Assembly (NCBI GenBank): GCA_946222995.1
Contig: CAMIOS010000003.1
Coordinates: forward strand, 94,643-158,642
Length of the DNA stretch: 64,000 nt
Reading direction: 5' to 3'
From: an uncultured Enhydrobacter sp.
GTDB lineage: Bacteria; Pseudomonadota; Gammaproteobacteria; Pseudomonadales; Moraxellaceae
Shown in pieces: positions 1 through 9,030 of the stretch. Position numbers and translations under genes: made by a program. The notes under the pieces are model-generated. The model saw nothing but the letters and a program-made list of their open reading frames with translations, had not been told where the DNA came from and did no database searches. The number at the start of each line of letters is the position of its first letter. The first letter of the stretch is position 1.

Positions 1-127
1 ATTGTTCCCTTACGCACGTGAGGTGGTCAGTGATATCGTAACTCGTGGTAGCTTCCCACAATTATTGCTTGCCCCAGTTAATTTTGACCAAGCCTATCAA
101 CAAACCATTGAACAGCAAAATGGCTAA
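1..127 (+). CDS. secB: Protein-export chaperone SecB, C-terminal end (partial)
   Basis: This is the 3' end of a gene that begins before the window; the reading frame starts at base 2 and ends with TAA at 125-127. The visible 41 residues include PYAREVVSD and GSFPQLLLAPVNFDQAY, which match the conserved C-terminal region of SecB (PYAREx..., FPQLxLAPVNFDxLY in the family). SecB is a cytosolic tetrameric chaperone that keeps preproteins unfolded and hands them to SecA. A stem-loop terminator follows directly. The family call is firm because this C-terminal motif is distinctive, but the rest of the protein cannot be checked. Confidence 0.9.
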   Translation, partial: LFPYAREVVSDIVTRGSFPQLLLAPVNFDQAYQQTIEQQNG

Positions 128-148
128 TTACCAGTAACCGCTGTTATT

Positions 149-184
149 AAAAGTCCTTGACACTTTGTTAAGGGCTTTTTTTTG
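149..184 (+). terminator. Rho-independent terminator of secB
   Basis: An AAGTCCTT / AAGGGCTT stem (one G-T pair) encloses an 11-base loop and is followed by a run of T. It sits 22 bases after the secB stop codon. Confidence 0.8.
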
Positions 185-243
185 GAGGAAATTTTATAGC
201 AGTGCGGCACTTTTAAATAAAATAACACTAATAAGGATTAAAC

Positions 244-1011
244 ATGCCAACGATAACTCAGCAAGTGGTATGCGTGACAGGGGGCGCAAAGCGCATTGGT
301 AAAGCGATTGTTGAAACCTTTCATCAAGCAGGGTTTAATGTCATTATTCATTATCAAGCCAGTGAACATGAGGCAACGTTGTTGGCTCAAGCTTGTAATC
401 AACAACGACCCAACTCTGCCAAAATTATACAAGGTGATTTAACCGAGCTAAACAACTTGAATAAGCTGGCGGGACAAATTGCCGATTGCTTTGGACGGCT
501 GGATGTGCTGGTACATAATGCGTCGCGTTTTTTTGCCACACCATTTGGGCAAATTAACGAGAAAGATTGGCAAAATTTAATCCATTCTAACGCTAAAGCC
601 CCGCTGTTTTTGACGCAGGCGGTTTTACCTCTTTTAACGCACTCAAAAGGCAAGGTGGTGAGTATTTTAGATATTCATGCGGATAATCATCCGTTCGCTG
701 GTTATAGTGTGTATAACATGGCAAAAGCGGCGCATCGTACCCTAGTGCAGTCGCTTGCGTTAGAGTTAGCTCCGAGGATTCGGGTCAATGGCGTTGCACC
801 CGGCGTTAATATTTTGCCTGCAAAACATAGTGAGCAGGCCCTTAATGATGAACAATTACAGGCAATTTTACGCAGTATCCCGCTACAGCGAGTCGGTGAG
901 CCGCAAGATATTGCACAAGCGGTATTATTTTTGGCAACTGCCCCATATATCACAGGACAGGTCATAACGGTGGATGGGGGACGTAGTTTAACGCTCGCTG
1001 GCAGCCTATAA
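244..1011 (+). CDS. Short-chain dehydrogenase, pteridine reductase (FolM/PTR1-like)
   Basis: This is a 255-residue NADP(H)-dependent short-chain dehydrogenase. The Rossmann cofactor motif is TGGAKRIG at residues 12-19. The basic KR there is typical of pteridine reductases rather than of ordinary TGxxxGxG enzymes. The HNAS motif is at 91-94 and the catalytic pair is Y157 and K161. DIHAD near 143 resembles the PTR1 active-site aspartate region. Family members reduce dihydrobiopterin or dihydrofolate to the tetrahydro form in the cytosol. The gene lies alone on the plus strand after the secB terminator and runs convergently into the DegS-like gene, with only 7 bases between them. An AAGGA ribosome site lies 7 bases upstream of the ATG. 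The subfamily is inferred from motifs; another SDR substrate is possible. Confidence 0.8.
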   Translation: MPTITQQVVCVTGGAKRIGKAIVETFHQAGFNVIIHYQASEHEATLLAQACNQQRPNSAKIIQGDLTELNNLNKLAGQIADCFGRLDVLVHNASRFFATPFGQINEKDWQNLIHSNAKAPLFLTQAVLPLLTHSKGKVVSILDIHADNHPFAGYSVYNMAKAAHRTLVQSLALELAPRIRVNGVAPGVNILPAKHSEQALNDEQLQAILRSIPLQRVGEPQDIAQAVLFLATAPYITGQVITVDGGRSLTLAGSL

Positions 1012-1018
1012 ACTGCTT

Positions 1019-2437
1019 TTATTGTCGATTCAGTAAATCCAATAACTCTTTGGGGATTTGCTCATGGTGGCTATGTTTATCTTGACCCAATTTATTTTGT
1101 GGGTTTGGCACATTAAATGGTAGGTTGTTTGAGTCATCTTGTTCTTGGTTTGGAGTTTGGTCTTGGCTCTGGTCTTGATGCTGGTCTTGATAGCGTTCTT
1201 GAATCAAGGCGTCTTGTGGCTCACGCTCGCCTAAAGTTACTTTTATATGAGTTTGGGTCGTGCCTCGCTGTACCAACAAATCAATGGGGGTGTTAGGTAA
1301 TTTGCGAGCGACCAATTGAATTAAAGTATTGGCATCATCGACGGTTTGCCCATCCATTGATAAGATAATATCGCCTTTTTGCATACCTGATTTGGCAGCC
1401 GGTCCGGCTTTTAACACGCTCATAACTTCCACGCCCTGACTGGTCTGTAAGTTAGTGGGGTCTTTTTCGTTGCTTTGTAATTCAATGCCTAGCCAACCAC
1501 GACGGACTTTGCCTTCTTTGATTAAGCTTTGCATAACATATTCGATAATGTTGGTTGGAATGGCAAAGCCGATCCCCATCGAGCCACCCGACCGAGAAAA
1601 AATGGCCGTATTAATACCGACCAGTTGACCATACGCATCAATGAGTGCGCCACCTGAGTTACCTGGATTAATCGCCGCATCGGTTTGGATAAAATCTTCT
1701 ACCGTATTGATACCCAATCCAGAGCGGCCTGTCGCCGAGATAATGCCTTGGGTGACCGTTTGACCGACCCCAAATGGGTTGCCAATCGCGAGTACCACAT
1801 CCCCGACTTCGGTTGGTTTTTCTTTAAATCCCAATGGCTTTAAGCCTGTCAAATCCACTTTGATCACCGCCAAATCGCTCTCTGGATCACTACCAATCAA
1901 TTTAGCAGCCGCTTTGCGCCCGTCATTGAGCATCACAACAATATTGTCCGCTTTGGCAATCACATGGGCATTGGTTATAATGTAGCCATCTTGCGACACA
2001 ATCACGCCTGAACCTAGGCTGGTATTATCCTCTTCATTTGGCACACCGCCATATTGCTCAAAAAAACGCCGCAAAGCAGGGTCATTCATGTAAGGGTGTT
2101 GCTCTACTTTTTGGGTAGTATAGATATTGACCACTGATTGGGCAGCGACCGCCACAGCGTTATGATAAGACACAACATCTTTTTGATTTTTTAGTGTTTC
2201 AGTAGCAACAGGATTGGGCTTGGGCGGTTGCCAATTTGTAGTATTTACCGCAGGTTCGCGCTTTTGAAAATCAAAATTGCCCTGCGTCCATAGCCATAAC
2301 CCTGCCAAGAGCAAAATGGTAAGCAAACACCACGGTAGAATGAGCAGTAATTTATTAGGCTTGCGATAAGTGATAGGGGTTGTAGTTGTTTGGCGGGCGG
2401 GCGGTTTTGGCAAATTATCGGCTGGTTGCTCTGACAT
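1019..2437 (-). CDS. Membrane-anchored serine protease, DegS/HtrA type
   Basis: This 472-residue protein has a cytoplasmic N-terminus, one hydrophobic segment at about residues 29-50, a trypsin-like protease domain and one PDZ domain at about 310-410. The catalytic triad is visible as H158 (TNAHVI), D188 (ESDLAVI) and S261 (NPGNSGGA). A single PDZ plus an uncleaved anchor suits DegS/AlgW, the site-1 sigma-E anti-sigma protease, better than the two-PDZ soluble DegP. The C-terminal ~70 residues, beginning after the PDZ, are rich in Q and D with a QDQ pattern and then basic; this tail is not part of the family core. It follows lysS, on the same strand, after a terminator and a gap of about 180 bases. 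Assignment to the anti-sigma cascade is inference, since rseA is not in the window. Confidence 0.85.
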   Translation of the reverse strand: MSEQPADNLPKPPARQTTTTPITYRKPNKLLLILPWCLLTILLLAGLWLWTQGNFDFQKREPAVNTTNWQPPKPNPVATETLKNQKDVVSYHNAVAVAAQSVVNIYTTQKVEQHPYMNDPALRRFFEQYGGVPNEEDNTSLGSGVIVSQDGYIITNAHVIAKADNIVVMLNDGRKAAAKLIGSDPESDLAVIKVDLTGLKPLGFKEKPTEVGDVVLAIGNPFGVGQTVTQGIISATGRSGLGINTVEDFIQTDAAINPGNSGGALIDAYGQLVGINTAIFSRSGGSMGIGFAIPTNIIEYVMQSLIKEGKVRRGWLGIELQSNEKDPTNLQTSQGVEVMSVLKAGPAAKSGMQKGDIILSMDGQTVDDANTLIQLVARKLPNTPIDLLVQRGTTQTHIKVTLGEREPQDALIQERYQDQHQDQSQDQTPNQEQDDSNNLPFNVPNPQNKLGQDKHSHHEQIPKELLDLLNRQ

Positions 2438-2610
2438 GGGTATCTCTAAGGGTTTAAATAAGCGGTATTAACTAATGCGGATAATAAATAGTAAGCTAAG
2501 TAAAATTTAGCAAATGAAGTTTAACATTATTAAAAAATCAACGGCAAAAGTTTTATCAGTGAAAATGTATCAAATTTAACACGATTCTTTCTAGCTAACC
2601 AAAAAAACAA

Positions 2611-2645
2611 TAAAAAGGCCAGACGTGATCGTCTGACCTTTTTTA
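2611..2645 (-). terminator. Terminator of lysS
   Basis: An AAAAAGG(C)CAGACG / CGTCTGACCTTTTTT type hairpin lies 10 bases beyond the lysS stop codon, with A- and T-runs on its two sides, so it could act in both directions. Confidence 0.85.
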
Positions 2646-2654
2646 GCAAGCAGG

Positions 2655-4184
2655 TTAGACCTCTTTACGTCTCATGTGCGGAAACAAAATCACATCGCGA
2701 ATACTCGGTGCATTGGTGAATAGCATCGCCAAACGGTCAATGCCAATCCCCTCGCCTGCGGTTGGCGGCAAACCATACGATAACGCTTCGATAAACTCCG
2801 CATCATAATGCATCGCTTCATCGTCACCTGCATCTTTTTCCGCGACTTGCTGTTTAAAGCGTTCGGCTTGGTCAATGGGGTCATTAAGTTCACTAAAGCC
2901 ATTGGCAATCTCACGCCCACCGATAAATAGCTCAAAACGGTCAGTAATGTCGGTATTGACATCGTTACGGCGTGCCAATGGTGATGTTTCAGCCGGATAT
3001 TCGGTAATAAAGGTCGGCTGACGTAATTTAGTCTCTGCCGTTTCTTCAAAAATAATGGTTTGTAGTTTACCAATACCAAAGATGTCTTTCACTTCTTGTT
3101 TCAGCACGTTTTGCGCGTAATCTGCTAGATAATCACGATCCGCAATTTTGCTCATGTCAAAGTTTTCGGCATACTTTTCAATGGCTTTGGTCATGGGTAG
3201 GCGCTCAAATGGCGCTTTTAAGCTAATCGCTTCGCCTTGATAATCAATCTCAGTCGTGCCCAAAATGTCGGTTGCCAATTTTTCAAACATAGTTTCGGTA
3301 AGCTTCATCAAGTCTTCATAGTCAGCATAGGCTTGATAAAACTCAATCATGGTAAATTCAGGGTTATGACGCGTTGATACGCCTTCGTTACGAAAGTTAC
3401 GGTTAATCTCAAATACCCGCTCAAAACCACCGACGACAAGACGTTTCAAATATAACTCAGGAGCAATCCGCAAAAATAACGGCATATCAAGCGCATTGTG
3501 ATGGGTCACAAATGGACGCGCCACCGCACCGCCCGGAATAACGTGCATCATCGGCGTTTCCACTTCCATAAACCGCTCGTTTAGCATATATTCGCGAATG
3601 CCTGCAATGACTTTACTACGGATAATAAAGGCATTACGGCTGTCTTCATTGGTCATAAGGTCTAAATGACGGCTACGATAGCGCGCTTCGGTATCAGATA
3701 GACCGTGGAATTTATCTGGCAATGGACGCAGTGATTTGGTTAATAAATGCACCTCGGTGGCGTGCACCGACAATTCGCCGGTATTGGTGCGAAATAGATA
3801 ACCTGTCACCCCAATAATGTCACCGATATCCCACGTTTTAAAGTCGTTATAGACTTCTTCGCCCAAGTCATTTTTGCTGATATAAGCTTGGATACGACCG
3901 GTCATGTCAGCAATGGTCGCAAAACTGGCTTTACCCATCACACGTTTAAGCATCATTCGCCCTGCGACAGTGACAATCACTTTGTCGCTATTAGCTAAGG
4001 TTTCTTTGTCTTTATCGGCAAACTCGCCTTGTAAGTCTTGAGCATAGTTTTTGCGTTTGAATTGGTTGGGATACGGGTTTTTGCCAGATTGTTTGATCAA
4101 ATCAAGTTTGCTGTGGCGTTGTTTGATAAGCTCATTAACGTCTTGGACTTCTTCTTGCTCTGGGGTTTGCGGTTGGTTTGACAT
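2655..4184 (-). CDS. lysS: Lysyl-tRNA synthetase, class II
   Basis: LysS charges tRNA-Lys with lysine in the cytosol. The 509-residue length matches the bacterial class II enzyme (about 500). An N-terminal OB-fold anticodon-binding domain (about 65-150, including VAGRMMLKR) is followed by the class II core. Motif 2 contains FRNEGVSTRHNPEFT; the GGREIANGFSELND stretch and motif 3 (GIGIDRLAMLFT, about 479-490) are intact. The first ~30 residues are charged and Q/E-rich, as is common in this family. The next gene upstream, prfA, is on the same strand 63 bases away, so the two translation genes may be cotranscribed. Confidence 0.97.
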   Translation of the reverse strand: MSNQPQTPEQEEVQDVNELIKQRHSKLDLIKQSGKNPYPNQFKRKNYAQDLQGEFADKDKETLANSDKVIVTVAGRMMLKRVMGKASFATIADMTGRIQAYISKNDLGEEVYNDFKTWDIGDIIGVTGYLFRTNTGELSVHATEVHLLTKSLRPLPDKFHGLSDTEARYRSRHLDLMTNEDSRNAFIIRSKVIAGIREYMLNERFMEVETPMMHVIPGGAVARPFVTHHNALDMPLFLRIAPELYLKRLVVGGFERVFEINRNFRNEGVSTRHNPEFTMIEFYQAYADYEDLMKLTETMFEKLATDILGTTEIDYQGEAISLKAPFERLPMTKAIEKYAENFDMSKIADRDYLADYAQNVLKQEVKDIFGIGKLQTIIFEETAETKLRQPTFITEYPAETSPLARRNDVNTDITDRFELFIGGREIANGFSELNDPIDQAERFKQQVAEKDAGDDEAMHYDAEFIEALSYGLPPTAGEGIGIDRLAMLFTNAPSIRDVILFPHMRRKEV

Positions 4185-4247
4185 GCGATTACCTTAAATT
4201 AAACATATAAAAACAATAAATTTATTTATCCCATAGTTTTAGCAAAA

Positions 4248-5330
4248 CTATTCTTCGCCACTCACGCTTGCCATCAAATCCGCCTGATGTTCACGCTGTA
4301 GGCTATCTAGCAATTCGTCCAAATCACCTTGCATAATGGCATCGAGTTTATACAGTGTTAAATTGATACGATGATCAGTCATACGACCTTGTGGGAAGTT
4401 ATAGGTACGAATACGTTCAGAGCGGTCGCCACTGCCCACCAAATTACGGCGCATATCGCTTGAAGCATCGATTTGTTTTTGCACTTTTTCTTGTTGGATT
4501 TTTGACACTAGCATTTTCATTGCTTTGTCTTTATTGGCGTGTTGGCTACGCTCTTGTTGACACTCCACGACTGTTCCCGTTGGGATATGCGTGATACGTA
4601 CCGCCGAATCGGTTTTGTTGATGTGCTGACCACCCGCCCCGCTCGCTCGATAGGTATCGATACGTAAATCAGCAGGGTTAATTTCTACCGTATCGTCAAT
4701 TTCAATTTCTGGCATCACTGCCACGGTACAAGCAGACGTATGTACTCGCCCTTGGCTTTCGGTTTCTGGCACACGCTGTACTCGGTGCGCACCCGATTCA
4801 AACTTTAATCGACCATACACACCCGTACCCGACACGCGGGTAATGATTTCTTTGTAACCGCCGTGCTCGCCTTCATTTTCTGACAACACTTCCACTGTCC
4901 AGCCTTGAGAGGCAGCGTAACGCTCATACATACGGAACAAATCACCGCTAAAAATCGCTGCCTCGTCACCGCCTGTACCTGCGCGAATCTCAAGGAACGC
5001 CGGTACTTTATCATTCGGGTCTTTGGGCAGCATCATGACGTTGAGCACATCTTCAAGCTCATTGATGGTGTCTTTTGCCGCTTGAATTTCTTCCTGCGCC
5101 ATTTCCTTCATATCAGGATCTGACAGCATTTCTTCTGCGGTCGCCAAATCTTCCTCCGCTTGGCGATATTTACCCCAGACATCGACCAACTCTGACAAAT
5201 CACTGTGCTCAACCGACAATTCACGGAATTTTTTGTTGTCGTTCATGGTTTCTGGGTCAGACAGCATGGCGGTGACTTCTTCGAAACGGTCAGACATTTG
5301 GTCAAGGCGAAAACGTAACGATTCTTTCAT
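4248..5330 (-). CDS. prfA: Peptide chain release factor 1
   Basis: RF1 reads UAA and UAG in the ribosomal A site and triggers peptide release. At 360 residues it has the normal length. The GGQ hydrolysis motif is at residues 233-235 (SGAGGQHINKTDSAVR). The stop-codon tripeptide at 188-190 is PET, in place of the PAT/PVT of E. coli-type RF1, and still fits the PxT pattern that separates RF1 from the SPF of RF2. The hemK/prmC methyltransferase that often follows prfA is absent; lysS follows instead. No frameshift or other defect was seen. Confidence 0.97.
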   Translation of the reverse strand: MKESLRFRLDQMSDRFEEVTAMLSDPETMNDNKKFRELSVEHSDLSELVDVWGKYRQAEEDLATAEEMLSDPDMKEMAQEEIQAAKDTINELEDVLNVMMLPKDPNDKVPAFLEIRAGTGGDEAAIFSGDLFRMYERYAASQGWTVEVLSENEGEHGGYKEIITRVSGTGVYGRLKFESGAHRVQRVPETESQGRVHTSACTVAVMPEIEIDDTVEINPADLRIDTYRASGAGGQHINKTDSAVRITHIPTGTVVECQQERSQHANKDKAMKMLVSKIQQEKVQKQIDASSDMRRNLVGSGDRSERIRTYNFPQGRMTDHRINLTLYKLDAIMQGDLDELLDSLQREHQADLMASVSGEE

Positions 5331-5349
5331 AATTTTTTAAAGCTTAAAA

Positions 5350-5391
5350 TAGAAAATGGCAAAATAAAAACGTCTATTTTGCCATAATTTG
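5350..5391 (-). terminator. Hairpin between the FabH-like gene and prfA
   Basis: A perfect 11-base inverted repeat (ATGGCAAAATA at 5356-5366, TATTTTGCCAT at 5375-5385) lies beyond the stop codon of the FabH-like gene. On the minus strand it is followed by TTTTCTATTTT, a weak T-tract, so it is a probable terminator. Confidence 0.6.
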
Positions 5392-5437
5392 AGCGAGTTT
5401 GCATGGATTTTACCAAGGCAATCGTCAAATGGTGAGA

Positions 5438-6583
5438 TTAAACTTTTTTGACAATCACCGAACCGGCTGAATAACCTGCCCCAAACGAGCAAATCACCCC
5501 AATATCACCCGATTGTAGCCCTTCTTGGTGCTTATGAAACGCAATCATTGGGCTTGCCGAGCTGGTATTGGCATATTCGGCAATCACCAGCGGGGCAAGA
5601 CTTTTATCGGCATCTTTGCCCACCACGGTGCGTAAAATCAAATCAATCATATTGACATTCGCTTGGTGCAGCCACATCTTTTTAACCACGATTGGCTCAA
5701 TATGATTTTCTTGCAAATGGGTAGTGATTAAATTTGAGACCGCTGGAACGACTTCACGAAATACCTTACGACCTTCTTGCAAAAATAATTTATCCGTGAC
5801 AGGCTCGTTAAGATCGGGATATAGGTCGGTACCTGCCGCTAAAAACTCAGCACGGTCTAAAAAGCCAAACTCGTTTTTGATATTGGTTGAAAATTGGGTA
5901 AACAGTTTGGTGCTGATAATTTCGTAACCTTTGGGTGTTTGGCAATCCTCCACAATGGTCGCTGTCGCCACATCCCCAAAAATAAAATGGCTGTCACGGT
6001 TTCGCCAGTTGAGATGGGCTGAAGTAATTTCAATATTTAAAATCGCCACACGCTTGGCAATGCCCGACCGAATTGTGCCTACTGCTTGTGAAATACCAAA
6101 GGTCGCTGCACTACACGCCACATTCATGTCAAAGGCAAAACCATGCGTCATGCCAATCGCGTTTTGTACCTCAATGGCAATGGCAGGGTAAGTCCGTTGA
6201 AAATTGGATGAGGCCACAATAACGGCGTCCAACTCATTGGCAGCTAATCCTGCATTGTTTAACGCATCAGTTAAGGCTGCCACACCCATCTCTGCCATTA
6301 GCGACAGCTCTTCGCCAAGTTTACGATAAGGGATAACCGGTGCCATGATATTAAGGTTTAAAATTCCTTCTTTTTCCACGACATAGCGAGATTTGATACC
6401 CGACACTTTTTCGATAAATTCTGCCGAAGAATGTTGCAAAGCTTGTTTTTCCCCTTTATTAATAGCCTCGCTATTCTTCTGATTGTAGTCATCTACGTAT
6501 TGATTAAATACGGTGACCAGCTCTTCATTGCTGATACTATGCGGTGGTGTATAAAGTCCTGTGGCGGTGATACAAATTGTCAT
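5438..6583 (-). CDS. Beta-ketoacyl-ACP synthase III family protein (FabH-like)
   Basis: This is a 381-residue thiolase-fold condensing enzyme. The catalytic triad of KAS III is complete: C157 (MNVACSAATFG), H306 (WLHQANVN) and N339 (EYANTSSAS). KAS III enzymes condense acyl-CoA with malonyl-ACP to start fatty acid synthesis. The protein is about 60 residues longer than E. coli FabH (317). The extra length is mostly near the N-terminus: residues ~25-65 are polar, before a VSGIKSRYV segment that corresponds to the usual TGIxxR. No other fab genes lie nearby, so it may be a secondary synthase that primes with unusual acyl groups rather than the main FabH. This functional detail is inference. Confidence 0.82.
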   Translation of the reverse strand: MTICITATGLYTPPHSISNEELVTVFNQYVDDYNQKNSEAINKGEKQALQHSSAEFIEKVSGIKSRYVVEKEGILNLNIMAPVIPYRKLGEELSLMAEMGVAALTDALNNAGLAANELDAVIVASSNFQRTYPAIAIEVQNAIGMTHGFAFDMNVACSAATFGISQAVGTIRSGIAKRVAILNIEITSAHLNWRNRDSHFIFGDVATATIVEDCQTPKGYEIISTKLFTQFSTNIKNEFGFLDRAEFLAAGTDLYPDLNEPVTDKLFLQEGRKVFREVVPAVSNLITTHLQENHIEPIVVKKMWLHQANVNMIDLILRTVVGKDADKSLAPLVIAEYANTSSASPMIAFHKHQEGLQSGDIGVICSFGAGYSAGSVIVKKV

Positions 6584-6810
6584 TGCGGCTTCCTTTTCTA
6601 ACCTATTTTAATGATGAGATAAGTTTCAAATGTGCAGATTTGTCAAAAAACTCATAAGATGAGACAAAATCGTTCACTATATGGTCTATTATGCCTTTAA
6701 AATAAGAATTTGGCGATGACTTTGTTACAAAATATTTCATAAAGCAAGATTAAAGAAAACTAGTTATGAAAAAAGTTGGCAAGTGTTCGATATAGCAAAT
6801 AACCATAAAT

Positions 6811-7500
6811 TTAGCCTTTTTTATGCTGATAAATCACCACTTGATTAAACTGTTTGGCTTCATCCATATCAGGCAAGGTCGTGGTATTATCCAGCGTGGT
6901 GACTTTTTGATAATGTGGGTGAGCAAAATTCTTTACTCGGCTATCAGCAACCCAAACTTCATCGGCATACTGTAAAAAAATATCAAGCAATGGTAAATTA
7001 CGTTTGTCATATAACACATCGGCAACCAATAGCACATCCACTTTATCTATAGTAAATTGCTGCTTTAAATCAAATAAATCATCTAATAATACAATTTGTT
7101 GCTGGTTTAACGCCGCATTGGCTTGGCAAGCTCACAAACTCACTTGGTCAATATCGCAACAAATCACTTGCTTTGCCCCAGCGATCTTGGCAGCAATGCC
7201 GACAATACCTGAGCCTGCACCAAAATCCATGACAATTTTATCTTGAACAATTGGCGAATTTTGCAAAATGTACTGAGCCAACACTTGCCCTGATGCCCAT
7301 GCAAATACCCAATACGGGCAATTTGCCCAAAGATTTTCGATAACTTCGGGCGTTAAGTCTTGGTGACAAAAATTCTCGTTAATCAGCCATAGATAAAACG
7401 GATTTTGTGACGTGGATAACAATGGAACGTAAGTTTTACTTAAGCGCGCCGTGGGTAATACTTGGTGCAAACTATCAGTCAATGGCGTAATTTTTGACAT
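6811..7500 (-). pseudogene. Class I SAM-dependent methyltransferase, interrupted by an in-frame TGA
   Basis: An open frame from ATG at 7500 is stopped by TGA at 7132-7134 after 122 residues. The same frame then continues without a shift for about 107 further codons to a stop at 6811. The upstream part holds SAM-binding motif I (DFGAGSGIVGIAAKIAG) and the motif II acid (CCDID). The downstream part continues as expected for this family, with ACQANAALN directly after the TGA, then VDVLLVADVLYDKRNLPLLD. Read through, the product would be about 229 residues, resembling the ETFB-lysine/nicotinamide-N-methyltransferase-like family. The first half alone lacks the substrate-binding region. The simplest reading is a recent nonsense mutation or a base error. 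Translation could in principle restart at the internal ATG at 7041. Confidence 0.75.
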
Positions 7501-7618
7501 GTTTATCCCACTTTTACAATAAAACCCACTTGCTATGTCTATTAACTAACGATAAGTCATGCTATAAGACACGCCGTACGTTTTACTGTCGTCGTTATCA
7601 ATGCTAATCGCGAATTTT

Positions 7619-8470
7619 TTAGTTTGTTGCTTTTTCTGCCGCTTCAACAGTTTGACGAATCAGCGTATTAATGGTCATGGGGCCTACACCACCGGGCACA
7701 GGGGTATAGGCTGATGCAATATTTTCCACGCCCGTCAATTCGATATCCCCGACACCACCGCCATCTCGTGGATGGAAACCTGCATCCACCACAACCGCTC
7801 CTTGTTTAATCCAATCTTTTTTAATCAGTTCTGGTTTGCCCACTGCACCCACTACAATATCCGCTTGTTTCACAATTTCAGCAAGATTTTGGGTTTTTGA
7901 ATGGCAAATGGTTACGGTACAATCCGCATTAAGAAGCATCATTGCCATCGGCTTGCCCAAAATCGCACTGCGACCCACAACCACCGCATGTTTACCCGCC
8001 AATTGAATGCCGTTTTTTTCGAGCAAATACATAATGCCTTGTGGGGTACAAGACCCATACGCAGGCTCGCCCATCGCCATTCGACCAAAACCAAGACAAG
8101 TGACGCCATCGACATCTTTTGCCAAATCAATCGCATCAAAACATGCACGCTCATCAATCTGACTGGGTACAGGGTGCTGCAATAAAATCCCATGCACATC
8201 GGGATTGTTATTGAGTTCATCAATTTTCGCCAAAAGTTGCTCGGTGGTGGTATCTTGTGGCAGTTCCACTTTCATTGAATCCATACCGACACGTTTGCAA
8301 GCATTGCCTTTCATTTTAACATACGTCGCAGACGCAGGATCATCACCCACCAAAATCGTTGCCAAAATCGGCGTACGTCCGGTTTGTGCTTTGAGTTTGG
8401 CAACGCGTTCGGCAAGTTCGGTTTCCATTTGTTTGGCGTAGGCTTTGCCGTCTAGTAAATGTGCAGTCAT
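7619..8470 (-). CDS. folD: Methylenetetrahydrofolate dehydrogenase / methenyltetrahydrofolate cyclohydrolase
   Basis: FolD is a bifunctional cytosolic enzyme that interconverts 5,10-methylene- and 10-formyl-tetrahydrofolate. The 283 residues match the family. Signatures include TYVKMKGNACKRVGM with the catalytic lysine, GILLQHPVP, the NADP-binding GRSAILGKPMA, and the C-terminal PGGVGPMTINTL. It is separated from the broken methyltransferase downstream and from the tRNA pair upstream. It links functionally to the gcv genes at 54-61 kb, which make methylenetetrahydrofolate from glycine. Confidence 0.97.
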   Translation of the reverse strand: MTAHLLDGKAYAKQMETELAERVAKLKAQTGRTPILATILVGDDPASATYVKMKGNACKRVGMDSMKVELPQDTTTEQLLAKIDELNNNPDVHGILLQHPVPSQIDERACFDAIDLAKDVDGVTCLGFGRMAMGEPAYGSCTPQGIMYLLEKNGIQLAGKHAVVVGRSAILGKPMAMMLLNADCTVTICHSKTQNLAEIVKQADIVVGAVGKPELIKKDWIKQGAVVVDAGFHPRDGGGVGDIELTGVENIASAYTPVPGGVGPMTINTLIRQTVEAAEKATN

Positions 8471-8600
8471 CTTTAATCCTTCAATTCAACAAAAAGGTAA
8501 ATAATCGGCGTATTTTACCCTAAAACTCTATAGGTTATCAGGGAAAAATCGATTTTAAGTAAGCCATCGATTTAAGTTTTTTACTTTGTTAAAAAAATCC

Positions 8601-8628
8601 TTGCACTTTTAAAAAATTTTGCTATCAT
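8601..8628 (+). promoter_or_regulatory. Sigma-70 promoter of tRNA-Cys
   Basis: A TTGCAC -35 element at 8601-8606 and a TATCAT -10 element at 8623-8628 are separated by 16 bases. They end 17 bases before the tRNA-Cys 5' end. Confidence 0.75.
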
Positions 8629-8645
8629 AGCTAGCCTAACTAATT

Positions 8646-8719
8646 GGCTGGGTAGCACAGTGGCCATGCATCGGATTGCAAATCCGCGGACGCCGGTTCG
8701 ATTCCGGCCTCAGCCTCCA
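8646..8719 (+). tRNA. tRNA-Cys (GCA)
   Basis: The 74 bases include an encoded CCA. The acceptor stem is GGCTGGG / CTCAGCC with one G-T pair, the anticodon stem is CGGAT / ATCCG around the GCA anticodon, and the T-arm is GCCGG TTCGATT CCGGC. All arms pair well. Confidence 0.95.
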
Positions 8720-8761
8720 ATTAGTAAAAATCCAATTGGTATTAAAAGTTTGAAAAATCGC

Positions 8762-8789
8762 TTGCAAAGTTAAAAAAACGCATTATAAT
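8762..8789 (+). promoter_or_regulatory. Sigma-70 promoter of tRNA-Leu
   Basis: TTGCAA at 8762-8767 and a perfect TATAAT at 8784-8789 are separated by 16 bases. They lie about 70 bases before tRNA-Leu, giving this gene its own transcription start after tRNA-Cys. Confidence 0.7.
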
Positions 8790-8858
8790 AGCGACACTTT
8801 TAATAAACAGCTTTCCAACATAGTTATTTAGAGTATTTTCTAGTGCTATGACTGCCCT

Positions 8859-8945
8859 GCCCGGGTGGTGAAATTGGTAGACACAAGGGATTTAAAATCC
8901 CTCGCTCTCACGAGCGTGCCGGTTCAAGTCCGGCCCCGGGCACCA
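8859..8945 (+). tRNA. tRNA-Leu (TAA)
   Basis: The 87 bases include an encoded CCA. The acceptor stem is GCCCGGG / CCCGGGC. The anticodon loop TTTAAAA gives anticodon TAA. A long variable arm (CTCGCTCTCACGAGCG region) is typical of class II tRNAs such as leucine. The T-arm GCCGG TTCAAGT CCGGC pairs fully. Confidence 0.95.
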
Positions 8946-8982
8946 TTTTTTAAATGTAAATTTTAAAAGTGAAAAAGAATAT

Positions 8983-9015
8983 AAACCCTTGAGCTTGTGA
9001 TTAAGGGTTTTTTAT
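8983..9015. terminator. Bidirectional terminator between tRNA-Leu and the GspE-like gene
   Basis: An AAACCCTT / AAGGGTTT stem with a T-run on the plus side ends the tRNA transcript. It also lies 16 bases beyond the stop codon of the convergent GspE-like gene. Confidence 0.75.
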
Positions 9016-9030
9016 TGGCTTAATATTTGG

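Noticed and set aside
7132..7134. Selenocysteine at the TGA in the methyltransferase gene
   Set aside because: No cysteine is expected at this place in the family as far as I can tell, and no selenocysteine insertion stem was seen after the TGA. A nonsense mutation is simpler.
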